Source of the DNA: Saccharicrinis sp965230625
GTDB taxonomy: Bacteria > Bacteroidota > Bacteroidia > Bacteroidales > Marinilabiliaceae
Direction: 5' to 3'
DNA length: 64,000 nt
NCBI GenBank assembly: GCA_965230625.1
Contig: CBDDLL010000002.1
Location: 992,001 to 1,056,000, forward strand
The position numbers and the translations under genes are program-made. Below the pieces are notes generated by a model that worked only from the letters and a program-made list of their open reading frames with translations, ran no database searches and had not been told where the DNA came from. Position 1 is the first letter of the stretch, and each line of letters starts with the position of its first letter. Below, one piece after another: positions 44,764 to 54,174 of this stretch.

Positions 44764-47700
44764 GTGATTAATCAACACAACACAACACGTCACCAGGTTC
44801 TTATTTTATTTGTGGTCATTCTGTTTTCAACAAACAGTTTTGCCCAGGATTGTACTTACCTTTCAAAGGCTAACGACATTATACCTGTTGGTAAATGTGC
44901 GCCGGTCGATGTTGATTGGGAAGTAGTTTATAGGGGAGTTGACGACAAAGGAACCGGTAACATCCAAATACAATATGATTGGGATGATGGTAATCCTGTT
45001 GAGATTATTGATGCCACTCTTACCAATGCAGCCAATAAAGAATGGACTGCATTGCATAGTCACATATATCCTAATACAGGAAATCAATGTAATTACCACC
45101 CTAGGGCTACTTTAATTGTAAATGGAGTAGTTTGTACCAGTTCGGTTCAGGAACAAATAGTTACAGTATGGGATACTGATGATCGCAACGGAGGTGAATT
45201 AGCCATTGATCCTAAAGTGTATCCTATTTGCGTTGGGAATGATGCTTTGTTTCATTTTACAGATAACAGCCAATGGAATTGCACTCCTCCTGATGAAAAT
45301 GATGTAATTAACAACGAAGACAGGTGGGTACAATGGATTTATGGAACAGGCACCAGTACAATTTTAGATGCCGAAGTGGATGGTGCAGTTAGAGCTTACC
45401 CTTGGTCTGGCTCAATTGAACATGTCCCAGGGCCTATTGAAGGCCCCATAGCTCCTTACAACACATCTCTTGATATTTATATACCTGATCATCATCCAGT
45501 AGGAATGTTTTTCGAGGTTACATTACGAAACTGGAATGTTTGTAATCCTTACGACGATCCGGATATTCCCGGTGGACCAGCCGATCCTATAGATGGTGAT
45601 TATCCTCCTGTAGTAACTACAGCCATGGCTTTAATAGTTGGAATACCCGATGCTTCTATTCAACCCGTTGCTGATGTATGTGAGTCGGCCGATCCATTCT
45701 TATTAATTGGTGCAGATGGGGGAGGCCAATGGGCAGGTCCTGGAATTACTGATCCCTGGAACCCTATGTTCGATCCTAAGTTAGCCGGACCAGGCACACA
45801 TACCATTACCTATTCTATTACAGATGGAAATGGCTGTTCGGATATTGGAACTGTAGACATAACTGTTCTTGAGGCACCTAAGGCAAATATAGCTCAAGGA
45901 AGCTTATCTAATTTATGTCCAGGAGTCTTACTTGAACTCGATGGAAATCCTAGTGGTGGCATAGCTCCTTACACACACCAATGGACAGGACAAACGGCTC
46001 CTTTAAGCAGCACCTCTATTCCAAATCCTGACTTTACTACTACTAATTTAGGAGCATACGAATTAGCATATAGAGTAGAAGACAGCAATACATGCTGGAG
46101 TTCTGATACAATTATAGTTGACGTAGAAGAGGTAAACATTACTTTCAATGCAAATAATGTAGAGATCTGTTCAGGAACTAATGTGACTTTAGATCCGCAA
46201 CCATCCGGAGGTTCCGAAACATTTATTTTTCATCAATGGACTGGCACAGGAACTAATAAATTAACAACAACCAATACTCAAACTCCAATATTTATTGCTG
46301 ATGAAGCCGGAACTTTTGAGTTTGAATACACTGTTAGAGACACATATGGCTGTGAGGATAATGAAACCATTACTATCGTTGTTCATGAACAACCAACAGC
46401 AGATGCCGGATCAGACATCATCACTTGTGGCTTAAAAACCCCACTTGGAGCAACACCAAGCGTTGGAGACTCAAATTGGAAAGTAATTAGCGGGGCTGGT
46501 AATATAACATTAGATTCATATACATCAGCAACCCCAAATGCTGTGGCAGATTCTTATGGGAATTATCATTTAAGATGGATTGAAAACAACAATAATTGTA
46601 AAGATTCTATGGATATTGACATTACATTAGTAGAGATACCTTTACCAAGTGTAATGGATGATAAAGACACATGTGGATTATCTATACAATTAATTGCAAA
46701 TAAGCACATAGGAACTGGACAGTGGATAAAAACCGAAGGATCGGGAAATGTTTCTTTTGCTGATGATTCTAAAGATATCACTTCAGTAACGGTTGATACA
46801 CCAGGCACTTATAAATTTTCGTGGCAAGAAGATAATGGAAACGGTTGTACTGGGTCGGATACTGTAACTATCAATTTCTTTAGTTTACCAGTTGCTCAGG
46901 TAACACCTCCTCCAGCTATTGGTTGTACACCTCAAGAAATTTCTTTTATAAATACATCAATTAATGCCGACAATTATTACTGGGATTTTGGAAACGGTAA
47001 TATATCAAATGAAGAAAATCCACAACAAATCTTTACCAATAAAACACCTAATTTAGTTGATTACGATATTACCTTAATAGCACGAACCAATAATGGATGT
47101 GCTGATACTGTATTAAACACAATAAGCGTTGCCCCTGCTCCCATTTCTTACTTTGATGCCGACATAAAAGTTGGATGCCATCCACTTGTTTCCAACTTTA
47201 CTAACAAATCACAAGGAGGGACTGACTACGAATGGACATTTGGAGATGGTTCCTCTACTGTTACAACAGAACATACTTCGCATACTTTTAACAACATTGA
47301 AAACTATACCCAATCGTTTGAAGTAAAACTTGTAACAAAAAACAGCTATAGTTGTACCGATACTTCTAACTTGTTTACAACAGTTTACCCTAAACAAGAG
47401 TTTAATCTAATTGCAACACCAGATAGTGGCTGTTCGCCATTAAATTCCTCATTTTTAGCTGATCCTGGTGCATTAAAATACGAATGGGATATGGGAGATA
47501 GCAAAAAAATACCCGGTTCCAATTCAAATGCAAAGCTTTTTACAAACACCACAGAAAACAAACAAAAACAGACAATAACAGTTTATACTACATCTTTTTA
47601 CGGCTGTTTAGACACGTCTGAAGTAGTAATTACTGTATTACCTTCACCAACTGCTTATTTTGAGCCCAACGATTTTGCCATCTGCTCTCCAAAAGATGTT

Positions 47701-50700
47701 TTATTTGAAAATAAATCATCTAATGCCATACAATCATTTTGGGATTTTGGTGACGGAAACACCTTGCTTACAGCAAATACAAACGATATAAATCACACTT
47801 ATACCAATAGTTCTTTTACTCCAATTAACTATAAAATAAAATTAGTTGCTGAAAATAGTTTTGGGTGTAAAGATTCTATAGACGGCTTCACCAGTGTTAA
47901 TCCTGCCGTGAATGCAGCTATTGATGGGGCCATAACCGACTGTGTACCGTTTGAGGCCACCTTTGGTAATTCATCCACAGGAGCCAATAGTTATTTCTGG
48001 GAATATGGCGATGGCAACACCTCTTCGGGTGTTATTGGACAAAATCTCTTTGATAACGATACAAATAATGAGAAAACATACGAAGTCAAAATGATTGCTT
48101 CTTCGGCATATGGTTGTTCCGATACAGCTACTGTTGAAGTTAAAGCGCTTCCTTCGCCCGAAACTTATTTTATACCTAATGATTTCTCTGTATGTTCCCC
48201 TAAAAAGGTAACATTCACCAACAGTACAGAAAACATTGTTAGTTCCATTTGGCAATTTGGTGATGGTGAATCCACAACTACCATGGGTAATGAAAATGTG
48301 GAACATACTTATATCAATAATGATTTTACTCCTAAAAACTTTAAAGTAAAACTTATTACTGAAAACAGCTTTGGATGTAAAGATTCAATGGACGGATACA
48401 CTAGTGTTAATCCCGCCGTTACTGCTGCTATTACTGGTGAGGTAACCGACTGCGTTCCTTTTAAAGCTACATTTGGTAATTCTTCTACTGGTGCTAACAA
48501 CTATTCTTGGGATTATGGTGATGGCAACACCTCTTCGGGTGTTATTGGGCAAAATCTCTTTGATAACGATACAGATAACGAGAAAACATACGAAGTTAAA
48601 ATGATCGCTTCTTCGGCATATGGTTGTTCCGATACAGCTACCGTTGAAGTTAAAGCGCTTCCTTCGCCAGAAGCGAATTTCATTCCAAATGATTTATCTG
48701 TATGTTCTCCTAAAAAAGTAACATTTACAAATAGTACTGAGAATATTGTTAGTTCTATTTGGAAGTTTGGTGATGGTGAATCCACAACTACCATAGATAA
48801 TGAAAATGTGGAACATACATACATCAATAATGAATTTGCTCCTAAAAACTTTAAAGTAAAACTTATTACAGAAAACAGTTTTGGATGTAAAGATTCTATG
48901 GACGGATTTACCAGCGTTAATCCTTCTGTAAATGCAGCTATTGATGGAGAAATAACAAACTGCGTCCCATTTGAAGCCACCTTTGGTAATTCATCCACAG
49001 GAGCAAATAGCTATTTCTGGGATTATGGCGATGGAAACACCTCTTCGGGTGTTATTGGACAAAATATCTTTGACAACAATACGGATAACGAGAAAACATA
49101 CTTAGTTAAGATGATTGCGTCTTCGGCATATGGTTGTACCGATACTGCTAGCGTTGAAGTTAAAGCTCTTCCTTCGCCAGAAACTTATTTCATTCCAAAT
49201 GATTTCTCTGTATGCTCTCCTAAAAAGGTAACATTTACAAATAGTACTGAGAATATTGTTAGTTCGATTTGGAAGTTTGGTGATGGTGAATCCACAACTA
49301 CCATAGGTAATGAAAATGTGGAACATACATACATCAATAATGAATTTGCTCCTAAAAACTTTAAAGTAAAACTTATTACCGAGAACAGCTTTGGCTGCAA
49401 AGATTCCATGGACGGATTTACCAGTGTTAATCCTGCCGTGAATGCAGCTATTACTGGAGAAATAACAAACTGCGTCCCATTCGAGGCCACCTTTGGTAAT
49501 TCATCCACAGGAGCTAACAGCTATTTTTGGGATTATGGCGATGGCAACACTTCTTCGGGTGTTATTGGACAAAATCTCTTTGACAACAATACGGATAACG
49601 AGAAAACATACGAAGTTAAGATGATTGCGTCTTCGGCATATGGTTGTTCCGATACTGCTAAAGTTGAAGTTAAAGCGCTTCCTTCGCCAGAAACTTATTT
49701 TATACCTAATGATTTCTCTGTATGTTCTCCTAAAATGGTAACATTCACAAATAGTACAGAAAATATTGTTAGTTCCGTTTGGAAGTTTGGTGATGGCGAA
49801 TCTAAAACAACCATTGGTAGTGAAAGTGTGGAACATACTTATATCAATAATGAATTTGCTCCTAAAAACTTTAAAGTAAAACTTATTACAGAAAACAGTT
49901 TTGGATGTAAAGATTCCATGGACGGATTCACCAGTGTTAATCCAGCTGTGAATGCAGCTATTACTGGAGAAATAACCGACTGTGTTCCATTTGAGGCCAC
50001 CTTTGGTAATTCATCCACTGGAGCTAATAGTTATTCCTGGGATTATGGTGATGGAAACACCTCATCAGGTATTGCTGGACAAAACGTATTTAACAATGAT
50101 ACGGATAACGAAAAAACATACGAAGTTAAGATGATTGCATCTTCGGCTTATGGCTGTTCCGATACAGCTACTGTTGAAGTTAAAGCTCTCCCTTCGCCAG
50201 AAACATACTTTGTTCCTAATGATTTCTCTGTATGTTCTCCTAAAAAAGTAACATTTACAAATTACACTGAGAATATCATTAATTCTGTTTGGAACTTTGG
50301 AGATGGTACTTTAACCACTATTCAGGGAAACATGAGTGTGGATCATGTTTTTTATAATGATAAATATACCCCTAAGGAGTTCAGAATAAGATTGACAACT
50401 GAAAATAAATTTGGCTGCAAAGATTCTATGGATGGCTTTACCACAGTAAATCCTAATGTATTAGCTAAAATTTCAGATGGTAAAGAAGGATGCTCTCCAC
50501 TTGAAGTAAACTTTAGTAATGAGTCTGCCGGTGCTAACTCTTTTAAATGGAGCTATGGAGATGGCAGTACTTCTTCATCTTACATAGGACTTAATACTTT
50601 CGAAAACAATTCTGATGAAGATAAAGAATTCGATGTTAGAATGATAGCAACTTCTCTTTATGGCTGTAGCGATACTGCTCATACAAAAGTAAAAGTTTAC

Positions 50701-51750
50701 GCTACTCCTAAAGTTGATTTCTCTCTGAGCCCTGATTATTTGCAAATGCCTAATTCTACAATAAGCGTAAATAACTTAACCAAAGGAGACAATTGGAAAT
50801 ACATTTGGGACTTTGGGGATACCAATTCTTCAATTGAAAAGCAACCTCAATCATATACCTATGCTGATTTTGGCAATTATGAAATTTCTTTAAAAGCATA
50901 TACCGATAAATGTGAAAGCACCCTAACTAAAGAACTTGAAATTATAGCAGGAATCCCGGTAGTTGATTATGGTCCTTCCGCCCAAGGTTGCCCTGGATTA
51001 AAAGTTGAATTTTACAGTACTGCAACTAATGCCGAAAGCTTTATTTGGGAGTTTGGTGATGACAACATATCAACTGATCCAAATCCAACACATACCTATT
51101 ACACCGAAGGCACATATACTGTTAAATTAACTGTTACCGGACCCGGTGGACAAACAATAAAAGATGATATAGAGATTAAAGTTTATCCCGAACCAACTGC
51201 TTTGTTTGATTTATTTCCCAATAAAGTTACTATTCCCGGAGAATCAGTTGCATTTGCGAATAAATCAATTGGTGGTCAAAGTTATCTATGGGATTTTGGA
51301 AATGGAAAAACCTCTACAGAAACAAATCCTATTTATGAATACACAAATACTGGAAGTTATGATATTACTCTAGATGTTGAAAATGAATATGGATGCACTA
51401 GTTCATATTTACAACGCGAAGCTGTTATTGCTGAAGAAGGTGGTGAAATTACCTTCCCTAATGCTTTTACTCCTAATCCTGCGGGACCAAGTGATGGAAC
51501 GTACAGGCAAAATGACAACAACAACTATGTATTCCATCCTGCAGTACAAGAAGGAATTGTAGAATATAAACTTCAAATTTTTTCTCGTTGGGGACAAATT
51601 TTATTTGAAAGTAACGATCTTAAAGTTGGATGGAATGGTTATTACAGAAATAAACTATGTACTCAAGGCGTATATATTTGGAAGGTAACATGTAGGTTTA
51701 GTACAGGCCAAACTAAAGTATTTACAGGAGATGTAACATTATTAAGATAA
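44764..51750 (+). CDS. Giant PKD-repeat surface protein with gliding-motility-type C-terminal domain
   Basis: A 2328-residue protein starting at GTG, with a signal peptide (VILFSTNSFAQ cut near residue 28). A distinct N-terminal part and immunoglobulin-like segments are followed by a long run of PKD domains (W-x-F/Y-G-D-G), six pairs of which form an exact 510-bp repeat, and three further PKD domains. The last 100 residues, from ITFPNAFTPN to WNGYYRNKLCTQGVYIWKV, match the CHU_C/gliding-motility-associated domain used as a type IX (type B) sorting signal. The gene is 4 bases upstream of a PorP/SprF gene, the standard pairing for such proteins. Role: secreted adhesin or surface filament. Confidence 0.92.
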   Translation: MINQHNTTRHQVLILFVVILFSTNSFAQDCTYLSKANDIIPVGKCAPVDVDWEVVYRGVDDKGTGNIQIQYDWDDGNPVEIIDATLTNAANKEWTALHSHIYPNTGNQCNYHPRATLIVNGVVCTSSVQEQIVTVWDTDDRNGGELAIDPKVYPICVGNDALFHFTDNSQWNCTPPDENDVINNEDRWVQWIYGTGTSTILDAEVDGAVRAYPWSGSIEHVPGPIEGPIAPYNTSLDIYIPDHHPVGMFFEVTLRNWNVCNPYDDPDIPGGPADPIDGDYPPVVTTAMALIVGIPDASIQPVADVCESADPFLLIGADGGGQWAGPGITDPWNPMFDPKLAGPGTHTITYSITDGNGCSDIGTVDITVLEAPKANIAQGSLSNLCPGVLLELDGNPSGGIAPYTHQWTGQTAPLSSTSIPNPDFTTTNLGAYELAYRVEDSNTCWSSDTIIVDVEEVNITFNANNVEICSGTNVTLDPQPSGGSETFIFHQWTGTGTNKLTTTNTQTPIFIADEAGTFEFEYTVRDTYGCEDNETITIVVHEQPTADAGSDIITCGLKTPLGATPSVGDSNWKVISGAGNITLDSYTSATPNAVADSYGNYHLRWIENNNNCKDSMDIDITLVEIPLPSVMDDKDTCGLSIQLIANKHIGTGQWIKTEGSGNVSFADDSKDITSVTVDTPGTYKFSWQEDNGNGCTGSDTVTINFFSLPVAQVTPPPAIGCTPQEISFINTSINADNYYWDFGNGNISNEENPQQIFTNKTPNLVDYDITLIARTNNGCADTVLNTISVAPAPISYFDADIKVGCHPLVSNFTNKSQGGTDYEWTFGDGSSTVTTEHTSHTFNNIENYTQSFEVKLVTKNSYSCTDTSNLFTTVYPKQEFNLIATPDSGCSPLNSSFLADPGALKYEWDMGDSKKIPGSNSNAKLFTNTTENKQKQTITVYTTSFYGCLDTSEVVITVLPSPTAYFEPNDFAICSPKDVLFENKSSNAIQSFWDFGDGNTLLTANTNDINHTYTNSSFTPINYKIKLVAENSFGCKDSIDGFTSVNPAVNAAIDGAITDCVPFEATFGNSSTGANSYFWEYGDGNTSSGVIGQNLFDNDTNNEKTYEVKMIASSAYGCSDTATVEVKALPSPETYFIPNDFSVCSPKKVTFTNSTENIVSSIWQFGDGESTTTMGNENVEHTYINNDFTPKNFKVKLITENSFGCKDSMDGYTSVNPAVTAAITGEVTDCVPFKATFGNSSTGANNYSWDYGDGNTSSGVIGQNLFDNDTDNEKTYEVKMIASSAYGCSDTATVEVKALPSPEANFIPNDLSVCSPKKVTFTNSTENIVSSIWKFGDGESTTTIDNENVEHTYINNEFAPKNFKVKLITENSFGCKDSMDGFTSVNPSVNAAIDGEITNCVPFEATFGNSSTGANSYFWDYGDGNTSSGVIGQNIFDNNTDNEKTYLVKMIASSAYGCTDTASVEVKALPSPETYFIPNDFSVCSPKKVTFTNSTENIVSSIWKFGDGESTTTIGNENVEHTYINNEFAPKNFKVKLITENSFGCKDSMDGFTSVNPAVNAAITGEITNCVPFEATFGNSSTGANSYFWDYGDGNTSSGVIGQNLFDNNTDNEKTYEVKMIASSAYGCSDTAKVEVKALPSPETYFIPNDFSVCSPKMVTFTNSTENIVSSVWKFGDGESKTTIGSESVEHTYINNEFAPKNFKVKLITENSFGCKDSMDGFTSVNPAVNAAITGEITDCVPFEATFGNSSTGANSYSWDYGDGNTSSGIAGQNVFNNDTDNEKTYEVKMIASSAYGCSDTATVEVKALPSPETYFVPNDFSVCSPKKVTFTNYTENIINSVWNFGDGTLTTIQGNMSVDHVFYNDKYTPKEFRIRLTTENKFGCKDSMDGFTTVNPNVLAKISDGKEGCSPLEVNFSNESAGANSFKWSYGDGSTSSSYIGLNTFENNSDEDKEFDVRMIATSLYGCSDTAHTKVKVYATPKVDFSLSPDYLQMPNSTISVNNLTKGDNWKYIWDFGDTNSSIEKQPQSYTYADFGNYEISLKAYTDKCESTLTKELEIIAGIPVVDYGPSAQGCPGLKVEFYSTATNAESFIWEFGDDNISTDPNPTHTYYTEGTYTVKLTVTGPGGQTIKDDIEIKVYPEPTALFDLFPNKVTIPGESVAFANKSIGGQSYLWDFGNGKTSTETNPIYEYTNTGSYDITLDVENEYGCTSSYLQREAVIAEEGGEITFPNAFTPNPAGPSDGTYRQNDNNNYVFHPAVQEGIVEYKLQIFSRWGQILFESNDLKVGWNGYYRNKLCTQGVYIWKVTCRFSTGQTKVFTGDVTLLR
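47641..50700 (+). repeat. Six tandem 510-bp repeats inside the PKD gene
   Basis: Anchor bases (C/A)TTTGGTAAT recur at 47961, 48471, 48981, 49491 and 50001, with a diverged sixth at 50511, exactly 510 bases apart. Each unit encodes two PKD domains (170 residues). Units two to five are nearly identical at DNA level while the outer ones diverge, a sign of recent expansion or gene conversion. Confidence 0.95.
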
Positions 51751-51754
51751 AACT

Positions 51755-52825
51755 ATGAAAAAGAGCCTGAAATACATATTATCAACCATAACATTACTAT
51801 TAAGTTTAAAAAGTACTTTAGCTCAAGATCCTCACTTTTCGCAGTTTTATGCTAATCCTCTCTATATGAGTCCTTCTTTAGCTGGCTCAACCGATGGAGC
51901 ACGACTCATTTTTAATTATCGTAACCAATGGCCTGGTATTCAAAAAGCCTTTGAAACCTATGCTGTTTCATTCGATAATTTTTTTCAGAGCCTAAACAGT
52001 GGTATTGGTTTTATGCTATACCAGGATAAAGCAGGAAGCGCTGGTTTAACCTCTACCCAATTCTCCTTTCAATACAGTTATAACTTAGTTATTAATGAAG
52101 ATTGGCAAATAATCCCCGGAATACAATTTACTTATGGCGACAGGTTTATTGATTTTGGTAAATTACGCTTTGTAGATGAGATGCAAGGACTAGGAGGATC
52201 AGGAGCTTGGAATAGACTCAATAACGAAAAAGCTAACTATATCGATTTTGCTGCATCTGCGTTTCTATACAGTTCTAAATATTGGTTTGGATTAACAATT
52301 GACCACTTAGCACAACCCAACTATTCATTCCTAAACGAAGAAATGAGAATACCTCTAAAAACAGTTTTATTTGGAGGAATGCATATCTGGACAGAAAAAA
52401 GAAGGTTTAAAGGTTCTGTTCGCTCATTTTCGCTAAGTTACCGTATTCAACAACAATCTAATGATACGCAAATGGATGCAGGCGTATACTGGTTTAACGA
52501 TCCTATTGAAGTTGGTATTTGGTATCGAGGATTACCATTTCTACAAGGAGATAAAAGTTCGAGTATTAACCAGGATGCAATTGTAGCTTTACTATCATAC
52601 AAATATGGCCCTTTCCGTTTTGGTTATAGTTACGATGTTTCTATTTCCGGACTAGGTTGGAATGCGCAAGGAGCACACGAACTATCTGTTATTTTTGAGT
52701 TTAACCAGAGAATGAGTTTACGTTTAAATGGTAAACGTCCAGCCCTCCCCTGCTCCGAAACTGCAAATCCGCTTTCGAGTACTAGCCGAAGCAAATATAA
52801 ACGCAAAAGAAGAAGAGTGTTTTAA
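51755..52825 (+). CDS. PorP/SprF-family type IX secretion-associated membrane protein
   Basis: A 356-residue outer-membrane protein with a signal peptide (LLSLKSTLAQ) and the family opening DPHFSQFYANPLYMSPSLAG. Strands follow in a beta-barrel pattern (GIGFMLYQDKAGSAGLTSTQ, FSFQYSYNLVINEDWQIIPG, VALLSYKYGPFRFGYSYDV). The last 25 residues are basic (SKYKRKRRRVF). PorP/SprF proteins work with type IX secretion to attach or export partners with a CHU_C domain, here the giant PKD protein 4 bases upstream. It is the specific partner of that protein, not a core secretion component, by inference. Confidence 0.93.
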   Translation: MKKSLKYILSTITLLLSLKSTLAQDPHFSQFYANPLYMSPSLAGSTDGARLIFNYRNQWPGIQKAFETYAVSFDNFFQSLNSGIGFMLYQDKAGSAGLTSTQFSFQYSYNLVINEDWQIIPGIQFTYGDRFIDFGKLRFVDEMQGLGGSGAWNRLNNEKANYIDFAASAFLYSSKYWFGLTIDHLAQPNYSFLNEEMRIPLKTVLFGGMHIWTEKRRFKGSVRSFSLSYRIQQQSNDTQMDAGVYWFNDPIEVGIWYRGLPFLQGDKSSSINQDAIVALLSYKYGPFRFGYSYDVSISGLGWNAQGAHELSVIFEFNQRMSLRLNGKRPALPCSETANPLSSTSRSKYKRKRRRVF

Positions 52826-52860
52826 AAATTATCAGTAATCAATGATCATTTATCAATTAT

Positions 52861-52897
52861 AAAAAAAGAGGACTCTTGTTAAAAAGTCCTCTCTTTT
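52861..52897. terminator. Bidirectional intrinsic terminator
   Basis: Perfect 8-bp stem AGAGGACT (52867-52874) / AGTCCTCT (52885-52892), flanked by an A-run and T-rich sequence. It lies between the convergent PorP/SprF and hsp20 genes and could stop both transcripts. Confidence 0.85.
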
Positions 52898-52944
52898 CTC
52901 AAACTAATCAAAACCTTAATAATCTAATCATCCAATAAACTTGT

Positions 52945-53376
52945 TTATGCTATATTAACAACTCTAGCCGGTTTTGGTTTAACTTCTTCTCTTTTGGGTA
53001 ATGCAATGCTCAATACACCACTTTCATAACTTGCTGAGATTGATGCGTCATCTACTTTTTGTTTTGGCACCACAAAACTTCTTTTAAAACCAGCATAGTT
53101 AAATTCTCTTTGAGTGTACTTTGCACCTTCGTTGTTTTCACTCTTTTTTGCAGAGATGGTTAACTTACCATTATCAAACTCAATATTAAAGTCTTCTTTT
53201 TTTAAACCTGCTGCAGCCAATTCTATTAAATATTGATCATCGTTTTCAATAATGTTAACTGCAGGGATAGTTTGATTTCCGCAATACATTCCGCTTTGGT
53301 TCATAAAAAAGTCACCTCCCAAAAAATCGTTGAATAACGAATCAAAATCTCTGTTTGTTCTTCTAACTAGTTTCAT
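52945..53376 (-). CDS. Small heat-shock protein (Hsp20 family)
   Basis: A 143-residue chaperone that holds unfolding proteins without ATP. The alpha-crystallin domain (about 38-135) includes AVNIIENDDQYLIELAAAGL, FNIEFDNGKLTISAKK and GVLSIALPKREE; the I-A-L motif corresponds to the conserved strand, with the C-terminal ARVVNIA tail used for oligomerisation. The N-terminal arm is short and carries an FDSLFNDFLGGDFF motif. It is monocistronic, with a terminator downstream and, upstream, direct repeats that may bind a regulator. Confidence 0.94.
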   Translation of the reverse strand: MKLVRRTNRDFDSLFNDFLGGDFFMNQSGMYCGNQTIPAVNIIENDDQYLIELAAAGLKKEDFNIEFDNGKLTISAKKSENNEGAKYTQREFNYAGFKRSFVVPKQKVDDASISASYESGVLSIALPKREEVKPKPARVVNIA

Positions 53377-53494
53377 AATTAAATCCTCCTATTTTTTAGT
53401 TCTTAATTTTTTAATGTTACACGACTTACTTATTTCAAAGCTCATACCACCCTAAATATCAAGACACAAAGTCACAAAATAATAATACAAAGTG

Positions 53495-53537
53495 TCATTT
53501 TGGCATTTTAAATCTTAATTTACAGCCACTTTGGCAT
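53495..53537. promoter_or_regulatory. Direct repeats upstream of hsp20
   Basis: TCATTTTGGCAT (53495-53506) and CCACTTTGGCAT (53526-53537) are 31 bases apart start to start, three helical turns. They lie about 120-160 bases upstream of the hsp20 start; closer in, CAAAGTCA and CAAAGTGT (near 53467 and 53488) form a second repeated element. A regulator-binding role is inferred from spacing alone. Confidence 0.4.
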
Positions 53538-53608
53538 CAAAATAAAGTTATTGTTCATAATTTTAACTTAAGATATTAGTAACAGATGCGTAATGCTCCT
53601 GAATACTT

Positions 53609-53703
53609 AAAAAAAGATATTTGCCATTACAAAAATTTTCCTCCCAACAATTCCTGTGTGTACCGGAGGTCGTGTTCAGCCCGAATATGGCCTCCTTTTT
53701 TTT
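53609..53703 (+). ncRNA. Candidate structured small RNA with intrinsic terminator
   Basis: In a long gap with no coding potential, a hairpin GGAGG (53665-53669) / CCTCC (53691-53695) is followed by nine T residues, although no gene precedes it. CCTCC at 53640-53644 can pair with the same GGAGG, and GCCAT (53623-53627) with ATGGC (53687-53691) can enclose that stem, with A7 before and T9 after. Two mutually exclusive folds and the unusually GC-rich block suggest a real RNA such as a 6S-like or attenuator RNA. The 5' end is not defined. Confidence 0.45.
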
Positions 53704-54174
53704 AGATTTAAGGTATAAAAAAGGAACAGGGAGAAGGGAAGAAGTAGAAAGGCATTTAATAAACCTGCCAGAAGTTAGGAAAAATTTTGTCAAATAACTT
53801 TGATAACAATTCACCAATACCAAGTAAGTTACTATATCCCAAAGACATTTCTTAAAAACAGAACATTTAAATAACTAAATTACGATATCTACAACTTACA
53901 CCAAACACTAAAAAACTACCAATCCATTATTTTGGAGTATTTCCATTTTTTTCTGTTATTTGCAATGCAATTTCGAGTTTTAAACTTTTAAATAATAATT
54001 ATTAATCAACCAAGCTAATTGAAATATAGACTATGAATAAGACTTAAATACTTTCTGAAAATTCTATCATAAGGATTCATCCATAAAACAATTTTATCAC
54101 TTAAATAATATTTAATCATACTCAGCATATTTTTTATTTGATTTATGCCGATGTAATCATTTAACTATATTAAA
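53704..54174. other. AT-rich region before the tail-fibre-like gene
   Basis: Nothing of note is seen apart from purine-rich stretches near 53720-53750. The promoter of the next gene must lie here, but I find no exact TAnnTTTG at a suitable place. Confidence 0.5.

Noticed and set aside
47641..50700. A CRISPR array or other short-spaced repeat
   Set aside because: The unit is 510 bases, in frame, and encodes PKD domains; there are no short identical repeats with unique spacers anywhere in the window.
53563..53823. An 86-codon minus-strand reading frame upstream of hsp20
   Set aside because: It crosses the candidate RNA and its terminator, has no recognisable motif or start context, and its composition is that of non-coding DNA.
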